Shown: positions 41,446 through 50,079 of the stretch, piece by piece
How the letters are laid out: the number at the start of each line of letters is the position of its first letter
Numbering within the stretch: the stretch's first letter is position 1
NCBI RefSeq assembly: GCF_042685645.1
Contig: NZ_JBHUNX010000001.1
Span: 2,666,001-2,730,000, forward strand
Length of the DNA stretch: 64,000 nt
Source: Salininema proteolyticum
GTDB lineage: Bacteria > Actinomycetota > Actinomycetes > Mycobacteriales > Micromonosporaceae
Reading direction: 5' to 3'
Program-made: the position numbers and the translations under genes
The notes under the pieces: generated by a model
Database searches by the model: none
Told to the model about the DNA's origin: nothing
What the model saw: only the letters and a program-made list of their open reading frames with translations

Positions 41446-43083
41446 CTACATTTGGTCCGGAGCCTCGATTCCCAACAGCTCAAGGCCTTTCGCCAGCGTC
41501 GCCTTCGCCCATTCGAGAAGCGCGATCCTGTTGCCCCGCGCCTCCGGGTCCGCTTTCAGGACCGGGTTCGCCCCGTAGAATGCGGTGAACTCCTTCGCCA
41601 GCGTGAAGAGGTACTCGGCGATCCGGTGCGGTTCACTCGCCTCCGCGGCCTCGGCGACCACGCGTCCGAAGTCGTCCAGGCGCAAGATGAGCGCCCGTTC
41701 CTCGGCGCTCATAACGATGCCCGTACTGACCTTGCCGGCCTCTCCCGCCCGGGCCAGGATCGAGCATATCCGCGCGTGGGAGTATTGGAGGTAAACACTG
41801 GTGTTTCCCTGCAATTCCGTCATTCTCTCCACATCGAAGACATAGTCCTTCACCCTCGACGTCGACAGGTCCGCGTACTTGACCGCGTCGATTCCGATCC
41901 TGCCGGCGGCCTCTTCGGCCTCGTCGAGCAGGCTGTTCAACGTAACCGACTTGCCGGCCCTCGTCTTGAACGGTTTACCGTCGGGGCCCATGACCGTGCC
42001 GAACGGAACGTGCACCGGCCGACAGGACTCGAGCCATCCGGCCCGGCGCGCGATCGCGAAGACCTGCCTGAAGTGCAGTGCCTGGCGGTGGTCCACCACG
42101 TAGAGCACGAGGTCCGCGCCTTCGATGGAGCGCTGCCGGATCGTGGCCAGGTCCGTCGCCCCATAGCCGTAGCTGCCGTTGGCCTTGCGCACTATGAGGG
42201 GGACCGGGTTGCCGTCGGGGCCCTTCTCTCCCTCCACGTACCCGACGATCGCCCCATCGGACTCCTCCAGGATTCCCTTCTCCAGCAGCTCGTCGACCAC
42301 GGCGTCCAGGTGGTCGTTGTAAGTCGACTCGCCTGCCAGGTGTTCGGGGCGCAGGCTCACTCCCAGGCGGTCGTAGGTCTCCTGGAAGGCCCGGGCCGAC
42401 ACGTCGACCAGCTCTCGCCAAACCGCCAGCGTCGACTCGTCGCCCTTCTGCAGCAATGACACACGGTCACGCGCCCGCGCCGCGAACTCGGCCTCCTCAT
42501 CGAACACCCGCACCGCCTTCTTGTACAGCGCGTTCAGCTGCGAGATGCCTTCATGCCACTCGGCTCCCGAATTCTCCTCCAGGTACTGGATGAGCATGCC
42601 GAACTGGGTGCCCCAGTCGCCCACGTGGTTCTTGCGGACGACCTCGGCGCCCACCGCTTCCGCCATGTGCGCCAGTGCGTCACCGATACAGGTCGACCGC
42701 AGATGGCCTACGTGCATTTCCTTCGCCACGTTGGGTGCCGAGTAGTCGATGTAGACCTTTTTGCCCGCCCACGCCTGCGGCACACCTGCACCTTGCTCGG
42801 CGACCTGCCGCCACAACGCCTTCGTAGGCAGGTTCAGATTGATGAAGCCCGGACCGGAGACCTCGACGGCTTCGAACAGGTCGCCGGCCATCGCCTCCAC
42901 GGCATCCGCGGCCACCTCCCGAGGGTTCCGTCCAGCCTTCTTCGCCGCCGGAAGTGCGCCGTTCGCCTGGAAGTCCGCGAACTCGCTTCGTCGCACCACC
43001 GCCTCCGCCCCGCTCGGGACGGACTTCCGGAGGGCCTCCACCACAACGGCTTCGACCAGGTCGGACAGCGGTACTACGTTCAC
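41446..43083 (-). CDS. argS: Arginyl-tRNA synthetase
   Basis: 545 residues. It charges tRNA-Arg. The class I HIGH motif is HVGH in IDYSAPNVAKEMHVGHLRST. The KMSKS motif is replaced by FKTRAGKSVTLNSLLDEA, as in many bacterial ArgRS. The N-terminal Arg-tRNA additional domain and the C-terminal anticodon domain (about 420-545, with YLQYSHARICSI just before it) are both present. The GTG at 43083 is preferred since AAAGG lies seven bases upstream; an in-frame TTG five codons earlier would start inside that site. It borders an AT-richer island at 43.1 kb. Confidence 0.95.
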   Translation of the reverse strand: MNVVPLSDLVEAVVVEALRKSVPSGAEAVVRRSEFADFQANGALPAAKKAGRNPREVAADAVEAMAGDLFEAVEVSGPGFINLNLPTKALWRQVAEQGAGVPQAWAGKKVYIDYSAPNVAKEMHVGHLRSTCIGDALAHMAEAVGAEVVRKNHVGDWGTQFGMLIQYLEENSGAEWHEGISQLNALYKKAVRVFDEEAEFAARARDRVSLLQKGDESTLAVWRELVDVSARAFQETYDRLGVSLRPEHLAGESTYNDHLDAVVDELLEKGILEESDGAIVGYVEGEKGPDGNPVPLIVRKANGSYGYGATDLATIRQRSIEGADLVLYVVDHRQALHFRQVFAIARRAGWLESCRPVHVPFGTVMGPDGKPFKTRAGKSVTLNSLLDEAEEAAGRIGIDAVKYADLSTSRVKDYVFDVERMTELQGNTSVYLQYSHARICSILARAGEAGKVSTGIVMSAEERALILRLDDFGRVVAEAAEASEPHRIAEYLFTLAKEFTAFYGANPVLKADPEARGNRIALLEWAKATLAKGLELLGIEAPDQM

Positions 43084-43286
43084 GATGTCGCCTTTCAAAC
43101 TCGACCAAGCTACATCACCCTAGGCAAGACCCTAAGGTTCCGACCAGCTTAGCGACCAATCGCTCCTCAAGTCATGTCATTTCTCTGCCATGAATCCATG
43201 CCTCCAGGTAGCCTTCATACTCATATGTCTCAATCAAGAAGTAGGTAGATCACTCTCTGCATCCCTCGTATCCGTGGACTGTTCGA

Positions 43287-43301
43287 TATATGATCGCTCT
43301 C
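43287..43301 (+). promoter_or_regulatory. -10 element just before the predicted nuclease gene
   Basis: TATATGAT (43287-43294, containing TATGAT) lies eight bases before the ATG at 43302, consistent with a leaderless transcript. No ribosome site is visible. Confidence 0.35.
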
Positions 43302-44315
43302 ATGAGCAAACGAACCTCACCCCCTGCCCCTGAGCTGGGCTCCACGGCGATCCGCAGTGAACTCAACGCTCTCTACGGAGGCGGTGCCATCAATGGCATA
43401 GCGACAACGCCTAAGACCGATGTCATCATGCTCTTCTCAGATCCGATCAAAGGCGAGAAAAGTGGCTATATCGATGGCGCAATCAATAACCCCCACGAGG
43501 AGCTCATCTTTGAATACTCTGGTGACGGCCAGACCGGAGATCAAACTTTCGTTCGAGGAAACAAATATGTGTTGCACCACCGAGAATACGGACTTCGACT
43601 TTTTCTCTTTCGAGCGGTAGGTTATCACAACGGAACTGCAACACGGACTCACTGTTTTATTGGAGAGTTTGAGCTTGATCCCGAAGAGGAACTGCGATTC
43701 CGTTACGCACGAAGCAAGGACAAAGATGGAATACCTCGAACCAGCATCGCATTCTTGCTTCATCCCGTAGGGGACTATTATAATGGAATTGATCTCACGA
43801 AGCCTGACAGCGAAGGTCTTGACACTGCTGATATTCCGCTTCCCCTCACGATCCCAGGCCCAGATAAGGCTGAAGTCAAGAACTCTCCCGTCGAGCAAGC
43901 CAACGCCCACAAGGTCCATAGAAGGTCTCCAGGTGCGACGGTAGCCTATAGGAACGAGACGCTCCTTGTCCACCGGTTCGGAAGACAGCTCGAACAGAAA
44001 GACCATGAAGTTGGCTCCAAAATCATCAAGATACCCGGTGCCAATGGAACGCTTCGGGCCGATATCTTTGATGCAACTGAAGACACGCTCTACGAGGCCA
44101 AGAGTGGAACATCGCGAAAGCACGTTAGGGAAGCGGTCATTCAGCTCTTGGATTATCAGCGTACCGTTCATGCTGAACGACTTTGCATTCTTCTCCCCAG
44201 CCGACCAATCGATGACCTGATAGATCTCGCTCATCAGGTTGGAGTAGACGTAGTATATGAAGATGATAATTCGTTCGAACGCATAAACTCGGGCCAGTCC
44301 CCAAATATCACGTAA
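43302..44315 (+). CDS. Predicted modification-dependent endonuclease: SRA-like domain plus PD-(D/E)XK
   Basis: 337 residues. N-terminal part: IFEYSGDGQTGDQTFVRGNKYVLHHREYGLRLFLFRA (about 69-106) resembles the SRA/YDG modified-base-binding core (YTG-x-G ... DQ ... GN-x-AL). C-terminal part: ADIFD (Asp254), YEAKSG (Glu265-x-Lys267) and REAVIQLLDYQR (Gln281) form a PD-(D/E)XK nuclease centre. The order SRA-like then nuclease is that of MspJI-type enzymes that cut near modified cytosine. The gene is clearly AT-richer than its neighbours, suggesting transfer. The ATG at 43302 is preferred; ATG at 43290 is possible. No methylase is adjacent, as expected for a type IV enzyme. Confidence 0.65.
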   Translation: MSKRTSPPAPELGSTAIRSELNALYGGGAINGIATTPKTDVIMLFSDPIKGEKSGYIDGAINNPHEELIFEYSGDGQTGDQTFVRGNKYVLHHREYGLRLFLFRAVGYHNGTATRTHCFIGEFELDPEEELRFRYARSKDKDGIPRTSIAFLLHPVGDYYNGIDLTKPDSEGLDTADIPLPLTIPGPDKAEVKNSPVEQANAHKVHRRSPGATVAYRNETLLVHRFGRQLEQKDHEVGSKIIKIPGANGTLRADIFDATEDTLYEAKSGTSRKHVREAVIQLLDYQRTVHAERLCILLPSRPIDDLIDLAHQVGVDVVYEDDNSFERINSGQSPNIT

Positions 44316-44451
44316 TCACCCTCGTACAAGAAAATAGAGGTTGGACAAACAACCTTGGAGGCAAATAATTACAATGTAGACAGACAGCGACACGCTTGCA
44401 TGACATGATGTCCAAAGGCCCCCCGGCCAGGATTCAGAGAGGCCGGCAGAC

Positions 44452-45141
44452 ATGTTCCATCGAACGTCGATGATGGCGGCAATCGCCGCAGCGGTACTGA
44501 CCTCACTGCTCCTTTCGGCTCCCGGTTCGGCACAGAACCCGGAGATGCCGTCGGAGGGGTGGGAATGGACCGAGACGTGGGACTGGGTCGAGGACGAGCA
44601 CACGAAGGCGGCACAAGCCGAGCAGGAAGACCTGCTAGAGAAGATGAACCCCGACTTGGAGTTCACGCCGGGATCGACGGTGCACCGGGCACAGCAGTAC
44701 ACCGACCCGGACCGGGACAACAGGGTCATCCGGATGTTCTACGGCGACTGGGTCGTGGAGGGGCGGCCCGAGGCGGTGGGTGTCTTCACGGTCCTACCGG
44801 GAGGATGGAAGCCGGGGGTCAAGTACGGGGAATGGGACCCGTCGCGCCTGATCCACTGTCCGGACGCGGAATACGAGGTGACGTGCGAGAAGGGCGTGCG
44901 ACAGGAGTACCGCTGGGCATACGTGGAGACGAAGTGGCACATCCAGGCGGTGAAGTTCCTGCGGGACGGATCGGCGGTCTCGGTCGTCTGGTACACGATG
45001 GGCTCCGAGGAGATCGAGGCCGATGTGGACCAAGTCATGGAGTTGACGGAAGCGATCGGAACAGTACCCGTATGGAAGGCTTGGTGGAGTGACTTCACCG
45101 AGTCGGTGCGGGTAGCTGAGGGGACTTCCGCCGGCAGTTGA
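44452..45141 (+). CDS. Exported protein of unknown function
   Basis: 229 residues with a Sec signal peptide (about 1-27, SAQ site). The mature part is acidic and rich in Trp (EGWEWTETWDWVEDEH), with three Cys in CPDAEYEVTCEKG and no membrane anchor. GC content returns to the genome average here, unlike the preceding nuclease gene. No family recognised. It converges on ceoC. Confidence 0.6.
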   Translation: MFHRTSMMAAIAAAVLTSLLLSAPGSAQNPEMPSEGWEWTETWDWVEDEHTKAAQAEQEDLLEKMNPDLEFTPGSTVHRAQQYTDPDRDNRVIRMFYGDWVVEGRPEAVGVFTVLPGGWKPGVKYGEWDPSRLIHCPDAEYEVTCEKGVRQEYRWAYVETKWHIQAVKFLRDGSAVSVVWYTMGSEEIEADVDQVMELTEAIGTVPVWKAWWSDFTESVRVAEGTSAGS

Positions 45142-45265
45142 GGGCCACGGCCGGTGGAAGAACGAGGAGTGGGCCGCTGGTGGTTCGGAGCGCCGATGGA
45201 TCTCCGGACAAGAACGGTAGACGCCGACGGTTCAGGACGCGATGGCGCCCCGGACCGAAGGCGGG

Positions 45266-45949
45266 TCACCAGCTCTTGTCGCCGTTGTCCTCGTCCCCGG
45301 CCAACAGGCGGCGGATACCGTCCTCGACATCCTCATGGCAGACGAAGACCAGCTCGTCGCGCGGCTCGAGCGTGTCGGCCGGAGAGGGCGCGATGACGCG
45401 AGCGCCGCGGAGGATCGCCACGAGGGCGGCGTCGCCGGGCAGGTCCAGTTCGTCGACGGTGGAGCCGACGTGGGGATTGTCGGGGGCAAGGGTGAACTCG
45501 ACGAGGTTGGCCTGGGACTGGCGGAAGGTCATGAGCCGGACGAGGTCGCCGATGCTGACGGCCTCTTCGACGAGGGCGGCGAGGAGGCGGGGCTTGGAGA
45601 CGGAGACGTCCACGCCCCACTCCTTGTTGAAGAGCCACTCGTTCTCGGCGCGGTTGACGCGGGCGACGACGCGGGGAACGGCGAACTCGGTCTTGGCGAG
45701 GAGGCTGACGACGAGGTTGACCTTGTCGTCCCCAGTGGCGGCGACGGCGACGTCGCAGGTTTCGAGGGCGGCCTGCTGGAGGCTCTCGAGCTCGCAGGCG
45801 TCGGCGAGCATCCACTCGGCCTCGGGGACGCGCTCGGGTTTAAGGACGGAGCGGCGCTTCTCCATGAGAAGAACCTGGTGGCCGTTCTCGATGAGCTCGG
45901 ACGCGATGGAGCGGCCCACGTTGCCGGCTCCGGCGATGGCGACTCTCAT
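45266..45949 (-). CDS. ceoC: TrkA-type K+ uptake regulatory protein (CeoC-like)
   Basis: 227 residues: an RCK_N Rossmann domain beginning MRVAIAGAGNVGRSIASELIENGHQVLLMEK, which binds NAD(H) or nucleotide, then an RCK_C domain (VEFTLAPDNPHVGSTVDELDLPGDAALVAILRG). TrkA subunits gate K+ transporters at the membrane. GAGGA precedes the ATG at 45949. It is the second of two TrkA genes; the order permease-TrkA-TrkA and the divergent permease match the Mycobacterium ceoB/ceoC locus (Rv2691-Rv2692), so the names are by synteny. Confidence 0.88.
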   Translation of the reverse strand: MRVAIAGAGNVGRSIASELIENGHQVLLMEKRRSVLKPERVPEAEWMLADACELESLQQAALETCDVAVAATGDDKVNLVVSLLAKTEFAVPRVVARVNRAENEWLFNKEWGVDVSVSKPRLLAALVEEAVSIGDLVRLMTFRQSQANLVEFTLAPDNPHVGSTVDELDLPGDAALVAILRGARVIAPSPADTLEPRDELVFVCHEDVEDGIRRLLAGDEDNGDKSW

Positions 45950-45983
45950 GCCGTTCCTCCTCGGCTGGTGCGGTGCTGGTCGT

Positions 45984-46652
45984 TCACTGCTCTCCTCCGG
46001 GCGGGGGCGCGGCGGCGATGGCCTCGACTTGGCCGGCCTCGGCGTCGCCGACGAAGAGGCAGACCTTGTCGCCGTCCTGGAGGACCATGGAGGCTGTAGG
46101 GAGGGTGGCCTTACCGAAACGCTGCACATAGGAGACGCGGTGTCCGGTGGAGCGTTCGAGGTCGGCTACGGGGTGCCCGATCCAGTCCTCGTGGAACTGG
46201 AGTTCGACGAGGGAGAGGGTGGCGGAGGGGTCGCGCCAGAGGTGGCTCTGTTCGCGGGGCAGGAGTTGACGCAGGAGGCGGTCGGCGGCCCAGCGGACGG
46301 TGGCGATGGTGGGGATGCCGAGTCGCTCGAACACCAGTGCGCGTTTGGAGTCGTAGATGCGGGCGACGACGTTCTTGACGCCGAAGTGCTCGCGGGCGAC
46401 GCGGGTGGCGATGATGTTGGAGTTGTCGCCGGAGGAGACGGCCACGAAGGCGTCGGCCCGGGCCGCTCCGGCCTTGGCGAGGACCTCGCGGTCGAAGCCG
46501 TTGCCGCGGACGGTGATCTGATCGAAGTCCGGACCCAGGCGCTGGAACGCGTTGGGGTCCTTGTCGATGATCGCCACGGTGTGCTCGCGTTCGGCGAGGC
46601 TGCGCGCGAGGCTGGCCCCCACGCGACCGCAGCCGAGGATCACCACGTGCAC
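45984..46652 (-). CDS. ceoB: TrkA-type K+ uptake regulatory protein (CeoB-like)
   Basis: 222 residues: an RCK_N domain starting VHVVILGCGRVGASLARSLAEREHTVAIIDKD and an RCK_C domain (LVELQFHEDWIGHPVADLERSTGHRVSYV). Same architecture as the gene downstream; the two probably form a hetero-oligomeric ring that senses nucleotide and controls a K+ channel or permease. A GTG start at 46652 is preferred, placed after a GGGGG-rich site. It is divergent from the APC permease, with about 110 bases for both promoters. Confidence 0.88.
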   Translation of the reverse strand: MHVVILGCGRVGASLARSLAEREHTVAIIDKDPNAFQRLGPDFDQITVRGNGFDREVLAKAGAARADAFVAVSSGDNSNIIATRVAREHFGVKNVVARIYDSKRALVFERLGIPTIATVRWAADRLLRQLLPREQSHLWRDPSATLSLVELQFHEDWIGHPVADLERSTGHRVSYVQRFGKATLPTASMVLQDGDKVCLFVGDAEAGQVEAIAAAPPPGGEQ

Positions 46653-46760
46653 TGAGCGCCCCCACTTTCCGAGGGGCCGGGCCCCTCGCTCGAACGGTCG
46701 ATGTCGGAAATGACAACATACGGTGTCGTCCACTCAATGTTACGGGCTAATCTGTGGAGC

Positions 46761-48728
46761 GTGGCCCGGTCCCTATCAATGTTCAAACGGCTCATAATCG
46801 GCCTGCCTCTGCGCAGCGACCGAGACAGCTCCCTGTCCTTGTCCAAGCGGTACGCCATCCCCCTGCTGGCGGTCAATCCGATCTCGTCGCTCGCCTACGC
46901 CCCCGAGCAGATCTTCCTCGTGCTGGCGGTGGCCGGCTCGGCCGCCTACACCTTCACCATCTGGATCGGACTGGCGGTGGCGGTGGTGATGCTGTCCGTC
47001 ATCGCCTCGTACAGGTACACGGTCCAGGCGTACCCGGGGGGCGGTGGGGACTACCGCGTGGTGCGCGCGAACTTCGGCCCCGGAGCGGGCTACCTCGCGG
47101 CGGCGGCGCAAGTCCTCGACTACGTGCTGACGGTGGCGGTCTCGACGGCGGCGGCGGTGAGCAACTTCGCCTTCATCTGGCCGTCGATCCGGGACCACCG
47201 GGTGCTGATGTGCGTTCTCATCATCGCCGCGCTGACGGCGTTCAACCTGCGCGGGTGGCGCGTGTCGGGCAAGCTGGCGGCGCCCCTGACGCTGCTGTTC
47301 ATGGTCGCGATCGTGGGGATCATCGCGGTGGGCTTCACCCGCCTGGCGATGGGAGAGCAGCTGGAACCCCCCTCGGCGGCCTACGTCTCGGTGGGGGAGG
47401 CGGCCCACTGGTCAGGGGCGGCGATCTTCGTCCTGGCGGCCAGGGCGTTCGCGACCGGCTCGATCGCGGTGTCGGGTGTGGAGACATACACCAACCGCGT
47501 GGCGTTCTTCCGCCCGCCGAAGGGCCGCAACGCGGCCATCGCGCTCAGTATCGTGGGCGCCACGACGATCCTGTTGTTCGTGGGCCTGGTGTACCTGGCC
47601 TACCTGGTGGGGGCCCAGCAGTCGAGCGACCCGCACGCGCAGTTGACGGGGATTCCGGAGGACTTCGTCCAGACCACACTGATAGGACAGTTGGCCTCGG
47701 CGGTGTTCTTCCCCTACGGGTGGATCGCCGACGTGTCCATGTTCGCCATCGGTGGCGTGCTGGTGCTCGCGGCGAACACGGCGTTCGTGGGCTTTCCGAG
47801 GCTGGCGTCCATCCTGGCGTCCGACTCGCTGCTGCCGAGGCAGCTGCACAAGCGCGGCGACCGGTTGGTCTACTCGAACGGGATCCTGGTGCTCGCGGTG
47901 ACCGCGGCGGCCCTGACGGCGATCTTCTCGGCCAGTTCGTACCGGTTGATGGCCCTGTACGTGGTGGGCGTGTTCCTGTCGATCATGCTGACCAACGCGG
48001 CGATGAACCGCCACTGGAGCCGGATCCTGACGGTGGAGCGGGATCCGAGGAGGCGGTCGAGGGCGAAGCGGGCACGGGCCATCGCCCTGGTCACCACGGT
48101 GATGGCAGGGCTCATCCTGTTCGTGGTCACGGTGGGCGAGTTCCGAAGGATGTCGTGGATCGCGCTGGTCGTGATCGCGGCGAACGTGGCCCTCATGTGG
48201 TTCATCTCTCGCCACTACGGAGAGGTGGCCGACGAGTTGGCCGTTCCGGTCGGCAAGAGTCGGAACCCGGCCCGCAACCACGCCGTGGTGCTCGTCTCGC
48301 ACTTGAACCGGCCCGCGTTGCGAATGATCGCCTATGCGCAGGCCACGCGCCCCGACACTCTGACGGCGCTGACGGTCAACGTGGACAACGCCGACACGCG
48401 CAACGTCGTCTCGGACTGGGAGGCGAGGCGCATGAAGGTCCCGCTGACGGTGCTCGACTCGCCGTACCGGGAGATCACGGGCCCGATCATCGACTACGTG
48501 AAGAAGCTGCGGCGCGAATCGCCGAGGGACGTGGTGACGGTATACCTACCTGAATACGTCGTCGGCCGCTGGTACGAGCGCATCCTGCACAATCAATCGG
48601 CCAAGAAGATCCGCACGCGGCTGCGCTACGAGCCGGGCGTCATGGTCACCACGGTGCCCTGGCAGCTGGCCTCGAGCGAGAACCGCGACCTCGACCGACT
48701 CGACAAGGACATCCGGCGCCGCCGGTGA
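46761..48728 (+). CDS. APC-superfamily permease
   Basis: 655 residues. About 12 membrane spans follow a conserved N-terminus FKRLIIGLPLRSDRD ... SKRYAIPLLAVNPISSLAYAPEQIFLVLAVAG, which matches the actinobacterial Rv2690c-type APC transporters. A soluble C-terminal domain (about 500-655) follows, with HAVVLVSHLNRPALRMIAYAQATRPDTLTALTVN resembling a USP-like regulatory domain. Substrate is uncertain; amino acid or K+ transport has been proposed for relatives. The GTG at 46761 is chosen because it aligns with the family N-terminus and lies soon after TAATCT; ATG at 46779 is the alternative. Its stop overlaps an upstream GTG of the methyltransferase frame. Confidence 0.85.
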   Translation: MARSLSMFKRLIIGLPLRSDRDSSLSLSKRYAIPLLAVNPISSLAYAPEQIFLVLAVAGSAAYTFTIWIGLAVAVVMLSVIASYRYTVQAYPGGGGDYRVVRANFGPGAGYLAAAAQVLDYVLTVAVSTAAAVSNFAFIWPSIRDHRVLMCVLIIAALTAFNLRGWRVSGKLAAPLTLLFMVAIVGIIAVGFTRLAMGEQLEPPSAAYVSVGEAAHWSGAAIFVLAARAFATGSIAVSGVETYTNRVAFFRPPKGRNAAIALSIVGATTILLFVGLVYLAYLVGAQQSSDPHAQLTGIPEDFVQTTLIGQLASAVFFPYGWIADVSMFAIGGVLVLAANTAFVGFPRLASILASDSLLPRQLHKRGDRLVYSNGILVLAVTAAALTAIFSASSYRLMALYVVGVFLSIMLTNAAMNRHWSRILTVERDPRRRSRAKRARAIALVTTVMAGLILFVVTVGEFRRMSWIALVVIAANVALMWFISRHYGEVADELAVPVGKSRNPARNHAVVLVSHLNRPALRMIAYAQATRPDTLTALTVNVDNADTRNVVSDWEARRMKVPLTVLDSPYREITGPIIDYVKKLRRESPRDVVTVYLPEYVVGRWYERILHNQSAKKIRTRLRYEPGVMVTTVPWQLASSENRDLDRLDKDIRRRR

Positions 48729-48760
48729 GCCGGGCCTGTATCCGAAAAGGGAGCATTTTT

Positions 48761-49999
48761 GTGATTGTGACTGTAGACGACATCGCCGCCGGCGGCCACT
48801 GCGTGGCGCGAGTGGACGGCGAGGTGTACTTCGTCCGGCACGCGCTGCCAGGGGAGAAAGTCCGCATCAACGTCCTCGAGCGGAAGAAGAAGATCGCCTT
48901 CGCCGACGCGGTGGAGATCCTGGAGCCCTCCCCCGACCGGGTGGAGGCGCCCTGCCAGTGGGCCGGCCCGGGCCGCTGCGGCGGCTGCGACTTCCAGCAT
49001 GTCGAGCCCGGCGCCCAGCGGCGTCTGAAGGCCAGGGTGCTGACGCAGCAGATGGAGCGCATCGGCAAGGTGGAACCGGAGCTGCTGGCCGCGCTGGCGA
49101 AGGCCGAGGGCCACGAGGAGCTCACCGTGGAGGAGCTGCCGGGCGGGCCCCTGCGCTGGCGCACCCGCATGCAGTACGCGGTGGGCAAGGACGGACGCGC
49201 TGGCCTGCGGTCGCACCGTTCGTCGAACATCGTCCACATCGACGACTGCCTGATCGCCTCGGAGCGCATCAGCGAGTCCGACGTGCTGGAGAAGAAGTGG
49301 TACCGCTCCTCCGGCAAGGAGTCCCGCGGGCGCCGGGACAACCAGATCGGCGCAGTGGGAGTGGTCGACTCGGACGAGGACGACCTGAGCGTCTACACCC
49401 AGCGCTCGCGAACCGCCGCGACGCGCCTGGTGAAAGGCCCCAAGGAGATCTTCCAACACGTCGGGGACCACCAGTTCGACATGAACTACGACGGCTTCTG
49501 GCAGGTGCACCCGGAGGCGGCCGGCGCGTTCCTGGACTGCGTCCTGGAGTTCACTCGGCCGCAGTCGGGCGAGGCGGCCTGGGACCTCTACGCCGGCGCG
49601 GGCCTGTACGCGGCGGCGCTCGCCGACGAGGTGGGCCGCGGCGGCCGAGTGGTGGCCGTGGAGAACAACGAGGCGGCGAGGACGGCCGCCAACCTGGCCG
49701 ACTTCGACAACGCCGGCGCCATCGTGGGCGATGTGGCCGCGACGGTCGGCGCGCTGGGCGGTGTCGACGTTGTCGTGCTGGACCCCACGCGCGCGGGAGC
49801 GGGACGCGAGGTCGTCGAGCGGGTGGCGGAGGCCGGGCCGCGTGCGGTCTGCTACGTCGCCTGCGACGCCGCCGCGCTGGCGCGGGACGCGCAGACGCTG
49901 CGGGGCCTGGGTTACGACCTGACTCGCATGAGGGCCTTCGACGCCTTCCCCATGACGCAGCACTTCGAGACGATCGCCCTGTTCGAGAAGGGCGAGTAG
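48761..49999 (+). CDS. TRAM-domain class I RNA m5U methyltransferase (TrmA/RumA family)
   Basis: 412 residues. An N-terminal TRAM RNA-binding domain (about 1-55) is followed by four Cys (65, 73, 76 and 163) that bind a [4Fe-4S] cluster, and a C-terminal SAM domain with WDLYAGAGLYAAAL. DPTRAGAGREVVE and YVACDAAALARD carry the catalytic Cys368 that attacks uridine C6. It methylates uridine in rRNA or tRNA. The GTG at 48761 is preferred because AAGGGAG lies seven bases upstream. Downstream of the APC permease, the same order as Rv2690c-Rv2689c. Confidence 0.9.
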   Translation: MIVTVDDIAAGGHCVARVDGEVYFVRHALPGEKVRINVLERKKKIAFADAVEILEPSPDRVEAPCQWAGPGRCGGCDFQHVEPGAQRRLKARVLTQQMERIGKVEPELLAALAKAEGHEELTVEELPGGPLRWRTRMQYAVGKDGRAGLRSHRSSNIVHIDDCLIASERISESDVLEKKWYRSSGKESRGRRDNQIGAVGVVDSDEDDLSVYTQRSRTAATRLVKGPKEIFQHVGDHQFDMNYDGFWQVHPEAAGAFLDCVLEFTRPQSGEAAWDLYAGAGLYAAALADEVGRGGRVVAVENNEAARTAANLADFDNAGAIVGDVAATVGALGGVDVVVLDPTRAGAGREVVERVAEAGPRAVCYVACDAAALARDAQTLRGLGYDLTRMRAFDAFPMTQHFETIALFEKGE

Positions 50000-50079
50000 C
50001 GGGTTCGGGCCGTCGGGTTCCCTGGCGGCCCCTTGCTATAAAGGGAGGGTCCCGTTCCGAGTCCCTCAGGAGTCTCCCC

